A stretch of 16,862 nt of DNA from an uncultured Ruminococcus sp. (lineage in GTDB: Bacteria > Bacillota > Clostridia > Oscillospirales > Ruminococcaceae), in assembly GCA_947178195.1 (NCBI GenBank), contig CAMWXM010000030.1:1-16862 (forward strand), read 5' to 3'. The notes beneath the pieces are model-generated. The model was not told the DNA's origin. It worked only from the letters and a program-made list of their open reading frames with translations, and ran no database searches. Positions 6,622 through 12,998 of the stretch are shown here, in pieces (within the stretch, counting starts at the first letter, position 1; each line of letters opens with the position of its first letter). Made by a program: the position numbers and the translations under genes.

Positions 6622-8391
6622 ATGTTTAAGAGCTTATTAAAAAAATCTGTTTCTATCATTACAATGGTTAGTTTATTTGTAACAGCTTTCGTATCAGCTG
6701 TTCCGGTAAATGCGGCGTCAAGTCATTCAATCTATTATTCAGCAGGTAATGTTGATAATATTCTTGGTGATTCTTCGTTTATTTACGGAATGACTACCGG
6801 CAGATCTTTTGAATTTTCAGATTCAGAAAGATTTTCAAGAAAAGGTTATAAGCTCTCTTCATGGCATATCGAAAACACAGGTGAAGATGTTGGATGCTCT
6901 TCAACATACATAATGCCTGATTACGATCTCTATGTAACAGCTAACTGGACTCCTTTAACATACAACATCGGTTTTGCTGGCTGCGGTGGAGTTACTGATA
7001 ACGGCGAGTTAAACGTTTATATTCCGGCAGTATACGGTACAGCAATGACTCTTCCATACAATCCTTTCACAAAAGACGGCTACGTTTTCAAAGGCTGGTC
7101 ATATGACGGCGTTACTTATAACGAAGGCGAAAGCTTTGAAATTCCGGCAGTTATCGCAGGTTATAAAATCGTTCTTTCAGCAGTATGGGAAAGAAAAGAA
7201 GCAGTTACAACAGCTGCAACAACAGTAGCAACTACGACTACTACAACAACCACAACTACAAAGGCAACTACTACCACAACTACAACTTCTTTGGTTTCAG
7301 GTCAGGTTATTAAGGTTTTAAACGTAGAAGAAAGCTTCGACGCAAACAATGAAATAATGAAAAAATATGTTTATGAAATAATAGACAGAGACGATACAAT
7401 CGACAGACTTGTTTTCCATTTTTCTGCAAATACGGATTCGATCGGTACTGTAAGCATTGGTTTCTTTACAGTTCTTACAAATGGCAATCAGTATCAGAAA
7501 AACTTTATTGAAACAATCGAAGGAAATAAATTTTCTGTAAATTTTGCTGATGAAAGCACATGTAATCTTATTAACTATGTAAAAAATATACAGATAGGCT
7601 GCTGGAGCAGTGAAATATTCCCATTGAGCCTTGATTCAATAGAAGCAGTTGTAAGAGAACCTATAACAACAACTACAACAACAGAAGAAACTACAACAAC
7701 TACTACTTCAGCTACAACAACTACAACAACAGAAGCAACAACTACTACAACAACTGAAATCACAACTGTAACAACTACAACAACAAGCGAAGCAACAACA
7801 ACTACTACAAGTACAACAGCATCTCAGCCTTCAGAAGCTTCAGAAGTAATCTATATCAATGATACACTTGCAATGGGCAGCATGAAAGCTTTTAATGTTT
7901 ATGATCCTTCAAATGCAGGCAGAGAGATCAACAGCATGGAAATCACATTCAGAGCTGATAATGGTTATATCGGCAACTGCAATATTGGTTTATTTATGAA
8001 TGTTACTGATTCTGTAACATTAAATCGTAACGATTCAAGTTATGTTTCAAACAGCACATATACATATGTAATAGATTTTTCAGGTGAAAACGAAAACGTT
8101 TTAAGTGAAAATTCAATGCTTAACATTGGTTACTGGTGGGGCGACAACAGCTCATTGACAGTTGAATCAATTAAAGTAAACTATAACGGTTCTAACGGTT
8201 CAGAAACAGTTTTAAAAGGGGATTTAAACAAAAACGGCGTTATTGACGCTGAAGATGTAACTATCCTTAAAAGACTTATGGTAGGTTACGAATATGACAA
8301 TATCCAACTCAGCCTTACTGAGTGTGATATTAACAACGATGGCAGCGTAAACGTTTTTGACAGCATGATTCTTCAGAATGATATACACTGA
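6622..8391 (+). CDS. Secreted modular dockerin protein with InlB-like repeats, controlled by c-di-GMP
   Basis: A 589-residue extracellular protein. Residues 1-31 are a signal peptide (KSLLKK, hydrophobic core, cleavage near VNA-ASS). Residues 34-113 and 114-192 resemble the Listeria-Bacteroides (InlB B-type) repeat; the second has the clear GYVFKGWSYDG and VLSAVWE landmarks. A Thr-rich linker (194-223) leads to a beta-rich module (227-344). A second Thr linker (347-400) leads to a related module (408-521): both share IGxxxIGxF and a closing IGxW...L..SI.V pattern. Residues 530-589 are a type I dockerin with calcium loops DLNKNGVIDAED and DINNDGSVNVFD. No catalytic domain is visible, so binding or adhesion is more likely than hydrolysis. 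AAGGAG eight bases upstream fixes the ATG; an earlier in-frame GTG at 6613 overlaps that site. Ligand and partner cohesin are unknown. Confidence 0.9.
   Translation: MFKSLLKKSVSIITMVSLFVTAFVSAVPVNAASSHSIYYSAGNVDNILGDSSFIYGMTTGRSFEFSDSERFSRKGYKLSSWHIENTGEDVGCSSTYIMPDYDLYVTANWTPLTYNIGFAGCGGVTDNGELNVYIPAVYGTAMTLPYNPFTKDGYVFKGWSYDGVTYNEGESFEIPAVIAGYKIVLSAVWERKEAVTTAATTVATTTTTTTTTTKATTTTTTTSLVSGQVIKVLNVEESFDANNEIMKKYVYEIIDRDDTIDRLVFHFSANTDSIGTVSIGFFTVLTNGNQYQKNFIETIEGNKFSVNFADESTCNLINYVKNIQIGCWSSEIFPLSLDSIEAVVREPITTTTTTEETTTTTTSATTTTTTEATTTTTTEITTVTTTTTSEATTTTTSTTASQPSEASEVIYINDTLAMGSMKAFNVYDPSNAGREINSMEITFRADNGYIGNCNIGLFMNVTDSVTLNRNDSSYVSNSTYTYVIDFSGENENVLSENSMLNIGYWWGDNSSLTVESIKVNYNGSNGSETVLKGDLNKNGVIDAEDVTILKRLMVGYEYDNIQLSLTECDINNDGSVNVFDSMILQNDIH
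7201..7290 (+). repeat. ACA/ACT low-complexity tract encoding Thr linker 1
   Basis: Nearly uninterrupted Thr codons (mostly ACA and ACT) encode residues 194-223. Such tracts form flexible, possibly glycosylated linkers in Ruminococcus-type secreted proteins and can change length by slippage. Confidence 0.8.
7660..7821 (+). repeat. ACA/ACT low-complexity tract encoding Thr linker 2
   Basis: Thr codons broken by occasional GAA, GCA and TCA encode residues 347-400. The tract separates the two related beta-rich modules. Its complement gives an apparent Val-rich ORF that is not a gene. Confidence 0.8.
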
Positions 8392-8450
8392 TCAAACTTT
8401 TTCATAATAAAGTTTAAATTTATTCAACACTCCTCCTATGCAAATATGAA

Positions 8451-8490
8451 AAAAATCCGCATGGCAATTAAATGTCATGCGGATTTTTTT
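8451..8490. terminator. Strong bidirectional terminator between the dockerin gene and thrS
   Basis: ATCCGCATGGCA (8455-8466) pairs with TGTCATGCGGAT (8473-8484), with one G-T pair and an ATTAAA loop. It is flanked by A5 on the left and T7 on the right, so a U tract follows in either direction. It serves two convergent units. Confidence 0.9.
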
Positions 8491-8496
8491 AAAACC

Positions 8497-8533
8497 ATAC
8501 CGCACAAGGCCTTAAACAGTCATTGTGCGGTAT
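8497..8533. repeat. Copy of the dispersed hairpin after thrS
   Basis: ATACCGCACAA (8497-8507) is perfectly complementary to TTGTGCGGTAT (8523-8533), with a 15-base loop. On the minus strand GGTTTT follows, so it may assist termination of thrS 12 bases after its stop codon. It shares the ATACYRCACAA core with the hairpins near 5963, 14622 and 15167. Confidence 0.7.
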
Positions 8534-8544
8534 GTCCTTATTTA

Positions 8545-10491
8545 TTATTTCTTTTTAGTTGAAATATCCTCAAGAAGCTTGTCAAGCAGTTCTCCAAATG
8601 TCATCGAACCAAGGTCACCTTCGATTCTTGAACGAACGGAAATAGTCTTACCTTCAACTTCCTTATCGCCGATAGTAAGCATTACAGGAAGTTTTTCTAC
8701 CGTTGCTGAACGAATTTTATAACCGACCTTTTCTGCTCTGTCGTCGATAGTGGTTCTGATGCCGGCGGCATCAAGCTTCTGCATAATTTCATTGCAGTAA
8801 TCGAGATGTCTGTCAGCAACAGGAATGATTCTTACCTGTTCCGGTGCTAGCCATAATGGAAGAGCGCCTGCAAAATGCTCTATCATATATGCCAATGTAC
8901 GCTCATAACAGCCAAGAGATGTTCTGTGAATAATATAAGGAGTTTTTCTTGAACCGTCAACGTCAACATATTCCATTCCGAATCTTTTTGCAAGCAGCAT
9001 ATCTATCTGGATGGTAACAAGAGTATCTTCTTTTCCATATACATTTTTATACTGAATATCAAGTTTAGGACCGTAAAAAGCAGCTTCATCTATACCGATT
9101 GTATATTCAATACCGAGATGGTCAAGTATTTTTCCCATAGCCGCCTGTGCTTCGTCCCATTGTTCTTTAGTGCCTTCATATTTATTTTTAGGATTTTCAG
9201 GGTCCCACTGAGAAAATCTGAAGGTACAGTCTTCAAGAAGTCCAACAGTATCCAGACAATATTTAGCAAGCTCCAGACAATCCTTAAATTCCTCTTCGAG
9301 CTGGTCAGGACGCAGAATAAGATGTCCTTCGGAAATAGTAAACTGTCTTACACGTATAAGACCATGCATTTCACCGCTGTCCTCTTTTCTGAAAAGAGTA
9401 GAGGTTTCTCCAAGACGCATAGGAAGGTCACGATAAGAACGCTGTCTGTTTAGGAATACCTGATACTGGAAAGGGCATGTCATAGGACGCATAGCAAAGC
9501 ATTCCTTTGATTCGTCGTATGGATCGCCTAAAATGAACATGCCATCAAGATAGTGATCCCAGTGTCCTGAAATTTTATATAATTCTCTCTTTGCCATATA
9601 CGGAGTTTTAGTAAGAAGATAGCCATGCTTTTGCTCAACATCTTCTACCCATCTTTGCAGAAGCTGAACAACTCTTGCGCCCTTGGGAAGGATTATAGGA
9701 AGTCCCTGACCTACAACATCAACAGTTGTGAAATATTCAAGCTCTCTGCCAAGCTTGTTGTGGTCACGCATTTTAGCGTCCTCAAGCTTCTGAAGATGTT
9801 CTTCAAGCTGGGAAGCCTTAGGAAAAGCAACAGCATAAACACGGGAAAGCATTTTGTTTTTTTCCGAACCTCTCCAGTATGCTCCTGTACAGGACAGAAG
9901 CTTTACAGCCTTGACCGGCGTAGTTGTCATAAGGTGCGGACCGGCGCAGAGGTCGGAAAATTCGCCCTGCTTATAAAATGAGATAGGCTCGCCCTTATCA
10001 GCATGTTCCTTACAAAGCTCCACTTTGTAAATTTCACCTTGCTCCTCAAGGAATTTGATTGCTTCCTCCGGGGACATCGTATAGCTTTCAAGAGGTATTC
10101 CGTCTTTGGCAATTTTTTTCATTTCCGCTTCAATTTTTGTAAGTTCTTCTGCTGTAAAAGGCTTTTCAAGGTCAAAGTCGTAGTAAAAACCGCTGTCAAT
10201 TGCCGGACCGATAGCAAGCTTTGCCTGTGGGTATAATCTTTTTACCGCCTGGGCAAGAATATGGGAAGCGGTATGCCAGAATGTCTTTTTACCCTCTATG
10301 CTATCGAAGGTCATGACTTCAAATTCGCAGTCCGAATCAATAATAGTTCTCATGTCCTTGACTTCCCCATTGATTTTTACGCAGCATGCAGCCTTGTAAA
10401 GTCCTGCCCCGATACCCTTTATAATATCGGCAGCCGGAGCGGCACTTTCGATTTCGCGGATAGAACCGTCTTTGAGTGTTAATTTTATCAT
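8545..10491 (-). CDS. thrS: Threonyl-tRNA synthetase
   Basis: ThrRS charges tRNA-Thr with threonine in the cytoplasm. The 648-residue length is standard. Residues 1-62 are the TGS domain. The editing domain, which clears mischarged serine, shows HTASH (His73, His77) and LCAGPH (Cys182, His186). In the class II catalytic core the zinc ligands are Cys339 (MRPMTCP), His376 (GEMHG) and His522 (IIHRTSLG); motif 2 is LFRKEDSGEMHGLIRVRQF. Motif 3 is GCYERTLAYMIEHFAG and the anticodon-binding domain begins near LAPEQVRIIP. All key residues are present. GGAGG for this gene lies in the last codons of the upstream membrane-protein gene, two bases away, so both are probably co-transcribed under the Thr T-box and translationally coupled. 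Confidence 0.97.
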   Translation of the reverse strand: MIKLTLKDGSIREIESAAPAADIIKGIGAGLYKAACCVKINGEVKDMRTIIDSDCEFEVMTFDSIEGKKTFWHTASHILAQAVKRLYPQAKLAIGPAIDSGFYYDFDLEKPFTAEELTKIEAEMKKIAKDGIPLESYTMSPEEAIKFLEEQGEIYKVELCKEHADKGEPISFYKQGEFSDLCAGPHLMTTTPVKAVKLLSCTGAYWRGSEKNKMLSRVYAVAFPKASQLEEHLQKLEDAKMRDHNKLGRELEYFTTVDVVGQGLPIILPKGARVVQLLQRWVEDVEQKHGYLLTKTPYMAKRELYKISGHWDHYLDGMFILGDPYDESKECFAMRPMTCPFQYQVFLNRQRSYRDLPMRLGETSTLFRKEDSGEMHGLIRVRQFTISEGHLILRPDQLEEEFKDCLELAKYCLDTVGLLEDCTFRFSQWDPENPKNKYEGTKEQWDEAQAAMGKILDHLGIEYTIGIDEAAFYGPKLDIQYKNVYGKEDTLVTIQIDMLLAKRFGMEYVDVDGSRKTPYIIHRTSLGCYERTLAYMIEHFAGALPLWLAPEQVRIIPVADRHLDYCNEIMQKLDAAGIRTTIDDRAEKVGYKIRSATVEKLPVMLTIGDKEVEGKTISVRSRIEGDLGSMTFGELLDKLLEDISTKKK

Positions 10492-10493
10492 TT

Positions 10494-11069
10494 TTATTCC
10501 TCCATAGTTACTGCCGCAGCAGATTTTGATTTATTAAATTCTTTTTTGAACCATACATATGAAAGCAGTATCATTGTTGAAATACCGACAAAAATATCAA
10601 AACGACCGAAAAATAAGTTATCAATTTTATTATATATGCTTATGTGAATATCAAATGTGAACATCAGCCATTCAAAAATCCTGACAACTGCCCCTGTAAT
10701 CAAGCTATAAACTAATACATAACAAAACCACCCCATAACAGGTTTACGGTTTTTAGGGAGTTTATATAATGTCCAGATAAACTTATCGGGACGATTATAA
10801 AAAATCTGTGAAATATATGATTTTAAATCCGGCACTTCAGCATTAATAGTCTGATATTTTTCAAATGTATATTTGCAGCATATAAAAATTACAATCATAA
10901 ATATAGCATTTACTGTAATCAATGCTCCCCAGCCAAGATGCAGCTTTGTGACCAGCGGATTCCCCTCAAGGCTTAAATCAGGAGTGTTATAAAGCGTAAG
11001 TAATCCGTCAGAAATCATAAGTATAAAATATGTGAAAAATACTATGTATGCTTTATATGATTTTTTCAT
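10494..11069 (-). CDS. Unrecognised four-helix membrane protein in the T-box-thrS operon
   Basis: I do not recognise this 191-residue protein as a named family. Four likely membrane helices lie at about residues 8-27, 47-66, 113-137 and 157-174. The first helix and following loop carry the pattern D-G-L-L-T-L-Y...LEGNPLV (residues 21-40), an acidic residue in the helix and a Glu-Gly-Asn-Pro turn, reminiscent of small uncharacterised DUF5658-like proteins; this resemblance is tentative. A charged loop of about 45 residues separates helices 2 and 3, and the tail is basic. The start is the ATG of MKKSYKAYIV, with GGAG ten bases upstream. A longer reading frame extends into the T-box terminator and is rejected. 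Placement between a threonine-sensing leader and thrS suggests synthesis during threonine starvation. A role in threonine supply is possible but unsupported. Confidence 0.8.
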   Translation of the reverse strand: MKKSYKAYIVFFTYFILMISDGLLTLYNTPDLSLEGNPLVTKLHLGWGALITVNAIFMIVIFICCKYTFEKYQTINAEVPDLKSYISQIFYNRPDKFIWTLYKLPKNRKPVMGWFCYVLVYSLITGAVVRIFEWLMFTFDIHISIYNKIDNLFFGRFDIFVGISTMILLSYVWFKKEFNKSKSAAAVTMEE

Positions 11070-11088
11070 AAAATATCTCCATTCAAAA

Positions 11089-11129
11089 TAAAAAAAACGC
11101 CCCTCTGAACCCAAAGGCTCAAAGGGGCG
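11089..11129 (-). terminator. T-box regulated terminator
   Basis: On the minus strand CGCCCCTTTGAGCC pairs with GGTTCAGAGGGGCG around a TTTG loop (11098-11129), a 14-bp helix with G-T pairs, followed by eight T. Its 5' side overlaps the region that forms the antiterminator with the T-box sequence when uncharged tRNA binds. Confidence 0.9.
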
Positions 11130-11130
11130 A

Positions 11131-11365
11131 TTAATAACCGCTGTTCCACCCTTTTTTGTCAATATAAATAATAATAGTATGTCAAGAATATATATCGACC
11201 TCAAAGCTGCTCGGTAACGGGAGCTGCCGTCGGCTATTGACCGAACTCAGAAGGCGGTATACTTAATATCCGTTTTAATTCCGCTTTCAGCCGGAGACGG
11301 AATTTCTCTGAAAAAACTCTGATAATAAATCTTCCTTCATCACAGATATAGCATATTATTTTACC
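11131..11365 (-). promoter_or_regulatory. T-box leader, threonine-specific by specifier
   Basis: Read on the minus strand, the leader has the landmarks of a T-box: GATGAAGGA at the base of Stem I, an AGAGAAA element, the distal GGCTGAAAG, and the specifier side ATACCGCCTTCTGAG, where ACC (11256-11258) is a Thr codon. CCGTTACCGAGCAGC lies in the Stem II region, and the T-box itself is AGGGTGGAACAGCGG (11138-11152). The tRNA acceptor-pairing bulge is TGGA, expected to pair with an acceptor end UCCA. The downstream genes are a membrane protein and thrS, matching Thr specificity. Uncharged tRNA-Thr should stabilise the antiterminator and raise expression. Confidence 0.92.
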
Positions 11366-11370
11366 CTATT

Positions 11371-11399
11371 ATTTTATCACGGTTTTCAAGCCTTGTCAA
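11371..11399 (-). promoter_or_regulatory. Sigma-A promoter of the T-box-thrS operon
   Basis: TTGACA (11394-11399), a 17-base spacer and TAAAAT (11371-11376) on the minus strand. The predicted start is about 11364, just before the T-box Stem I. Confidence 0.85.
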
Positions 11400-11435
11400 G
11401 AGATTTTAAAATAATTTTATTTGAGTACTTGGAAT

Positions 11436-11601
11436 AAATTGTGTAAAGCTAACAATCGCCAATATCATTATATCACAAAAAAATTCAGAAGTAAAGACTA
11501 AAATGAATGCAATAGCAGTCTTGACTTCTGAATTTTTTGTGATTTTCCCCAATTAAGCGATTGTCAGGCTGATTATGATTGAAAGTCACTTACACAAATT
11601 T
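11436..11601. mobile_element. 166-bp inverted-repeat element, MITE-like
   Basis: Nested inverted repeats with no coding capacity. The ends are AAATTGTGTAA (11436-11446) and TTACACAAATTT (11590-11601). Inside them GCTAACAATCGC (11448-11459) faces GCGATTGTCAGGC (11557-11569). A long inner helix of about 27 bp lies between 11472-11499 and 11517-11543 (one bulge, one mismatch). Ends with a GTGTAA core resemble those I recall for IS256-type elements, which makes a transposase-mobilised MITE plausible; that link is inference. It lies just downstream of the cysteine desulfurase gene and may act as its terminator. No clear target-site duplication was found. Confidence 0.6.
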
Positions 11602-11614
11602 TTAATCAACCCAT

Positions 11615-12751
11615 TTATTTGGATTTTATAATAGATTTTTTTGCCTCAGCAATACCAGCGATAAGCGCAGAAAGATCGGCAGCGGTATTTTCGCTGCAAA
11701 GGCTTATTCTCAATGCGGAATCAATATGGCTGTCGCTTATTCCGAATTGTTTCAGTACACCGCTTTTAGCGCCCCTTGAGCATGCCGAACCGCTTGAAAT
11801 ATAAATATTTTTTTCCTCAAGAAAATGAAGCATTATTTCTGAGCGGATACCCGGAACAGAGATATTGATAATATAAGGACTTGCGTCCTCATCAGAATTT
11901 ATGTAGATCCCTTCAACAGCAGTAATTTTACGGCAGAATTTTTCTTTAAGAGAGGTTATATGGTCATACCTTTTGGAAATAGTTCCGAAAAGAGCATTTA
12001 CCGCTGCTCCCATGCCGGCGATCATCGGTACGCATTCTGTTCCCGAACGCAGTCCTTTTTCCTGACCACCGCCGAATATTTTCGGTTCAAGCCTTATGCC
12101 TTTTTTTAAGTAAAGTGCGCCGACGCCTTTTCCGCCGTGTATTTTATGTCCGGAAACGGAAATTATATCAGCGTTTATTTCTTTGGCTTTAAACGCCAGC
12201 TTCATATACCCCTGAACGGCATCGCAATGAGTGATACACTGAGGATAAAGCTTTTTTATGCCGTAGAAAGCACGTCTTACCGGAAGAATATATCCGGTCT
12301 CATTATTTACCATCATAACGCTAACAAGACAGGTTTTATCGTCAACAGCGTTTACTATTTTTTCATGGGAGATATTCCCGCTTCTGTCGGGACTGATACG
12401 TACTACTTCAAAGCCGTTTTCTTCAAGATGTTCCATTGTTTTTTCTACGGAAGCATGTTCTATGGAAGTGGTGACAATTTTAGGTTTTCTTTTGCCGTAT
12501 GCCCCCGCAACGCCGAGAATTGCCATATTATTGCTTTCGGTAGCCCCCGATGTAAAATAAATGCATTCAGGGTCGGCAGCTATCGACTTGGCAATTATTT
12601 TTCTTACATTATCAATAGTAAGCTGCGCCTTTAGTCCCACCTTGTGGAGGGATGAAGGATTTCCGAAATTTTCATTCATACAATCGGCAGCAGCCTTTAT
12701 GGCTTCTCTGCATGGTCTGGTCGTTGCGGCATTGTCAAGATATATCATCAT
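11615..12751 (-). CDS. Cysteine desulfurase (NifS/IscS-like)
   Basis: A PLP-dependent enzyme that takes sulfur from cysteine as a protein persulfide, releasing alanine, for Fe-S clusters or tRNA thiolation. The 378-residue protein shows IYLDNAATTRP at the N-terminus, TSGATESNN (68-76), His99 in SIEHAS, the cofactor-contacting Asp177 and Gln180 (HCDAVQ), and Lys203 in SVSGHKIHGGKG, the PLP Schiff-base lysine. The catalytic Cys324 sits in the loop SSGSACSRG. The start is the first ATG of MMIYLDNAATT, with GGAG eight bases upstream; a longer frame would begin inside the promoter -35 box. No thiI, iscU or iscR neighbour is present, so the sulfur acceptor cannot be told, and nifS, iscS or a specialised paralogue all remain possible. 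Confidence 0.93.
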   Translation of the reverse strand: MMIYLDNAATTRPCREAIKAAADCMNENFGNPSSLHKVGLKAQLTIDNVRKIIAKSIAADPECIYFTSGATESNNMAILGVAGAYGKRKPKIVTTSIEHASVEKTMEHLEENGFEVVRISPDRSGNISHEKIVNAVDDKTCLVSVMMVNNETGYILPVRRAFYGIKKLYPQCITHCDAVQGYMKLAFKAKEINADIISVSGHKIHGGKGVGALYLKKGIRLEPKIFGGGQEKGLRSGTECVPMIAGMGAAVNALFGTISKRYDHITSLKEKFCRKITAVEGIYINSDEDASPYIINISVPGIRSEIMLHFLEEKNIYISSGSACSRGAKSGVLKQFGISDSHIDSALRISLCSENTAADLSALIAGIAEAKKSIIKSK

Positions 12752-12785
12752 AAGATTTTCTCCGTTTTTATAATTATCTGACTTT

Positions 12786-12814
12786 ATTATATCATATTCT
12801 TCAAAAAAAACCAA
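12786..12814 (-). promoter_or_regulatory. Sigma-A promoter of the cysteine desulfurase gene
   Basis: TTGGTT (12809-12814), a 17-base spacer and TATAAT (12786-12791), the latter preceded by TGA as an extended -10. The leader is about 30 bases. No IscR-like site or riboswitch was seen. Confidence 0.75.
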
Positions 12815-12911
12815 TACCTTTTATTATTTTACATAAAAAAAGTTGCACAATTTTTTTATAAAAAATGCTGAAATTTCTAATGTGTTATTTGTTTTATTTT
12901 TTTTAATTCTA

Positions 12912-12940
12912 TTGCAATTTGTCAAAAAAAATAGTAAAAT
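12912..12940 (+). promoter_or_regulatory. Sigma-A promoter of pyrG
   Basis: TTGCAA (12912-12917), a 17-base spacer and TAAAAT (12935-12940). The leader of about 50 bases holds no terminator hairpin, so the CTP-sensing attenuation known for B. subtilis pyrG is not evident. Confidence 0.65.
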
Positions 12941-12998
12941 AGAAGTAATATGATTTTTAAGTCGAGGCTATGCTTTGATCTTAATAGGAGGAACGATC

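Noticed and set aside
7575..7763. Val-rich open frame on the minus strand
   Set aside because: It is the complement of the ACA/ACT Thr-linker tract (GTT/GTA codons), not a gene.
7201..7821. Repetitive ACA/ACT tracts considered as a CRISPR or minisatellite array
   Set aside because: There are no unique spacers or fixed repeat unit; the tracts are in frame and encode Thr linkers.
11070..11204. N-terminal extension of the membrane protein by 45 residues
   Set aside because: The extension translates the T-box sequence and terminator hairpin, and a ribosome binding site supports the internal ATG at 11069.
12137..12634. 165-residue open frame on the plus strand
   Set aside because: Lies entirely opposite the cysteine desulfurase gene, has no ribosome binding site and no recognisable composition; it is a shadow frame.
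12752..12814. N-terminal extension of the cysteine desulfurase
   Set aside because: It would begin inside the -35 box of a good promoter; GGAG precedes the internal ATG where family similarity starts.
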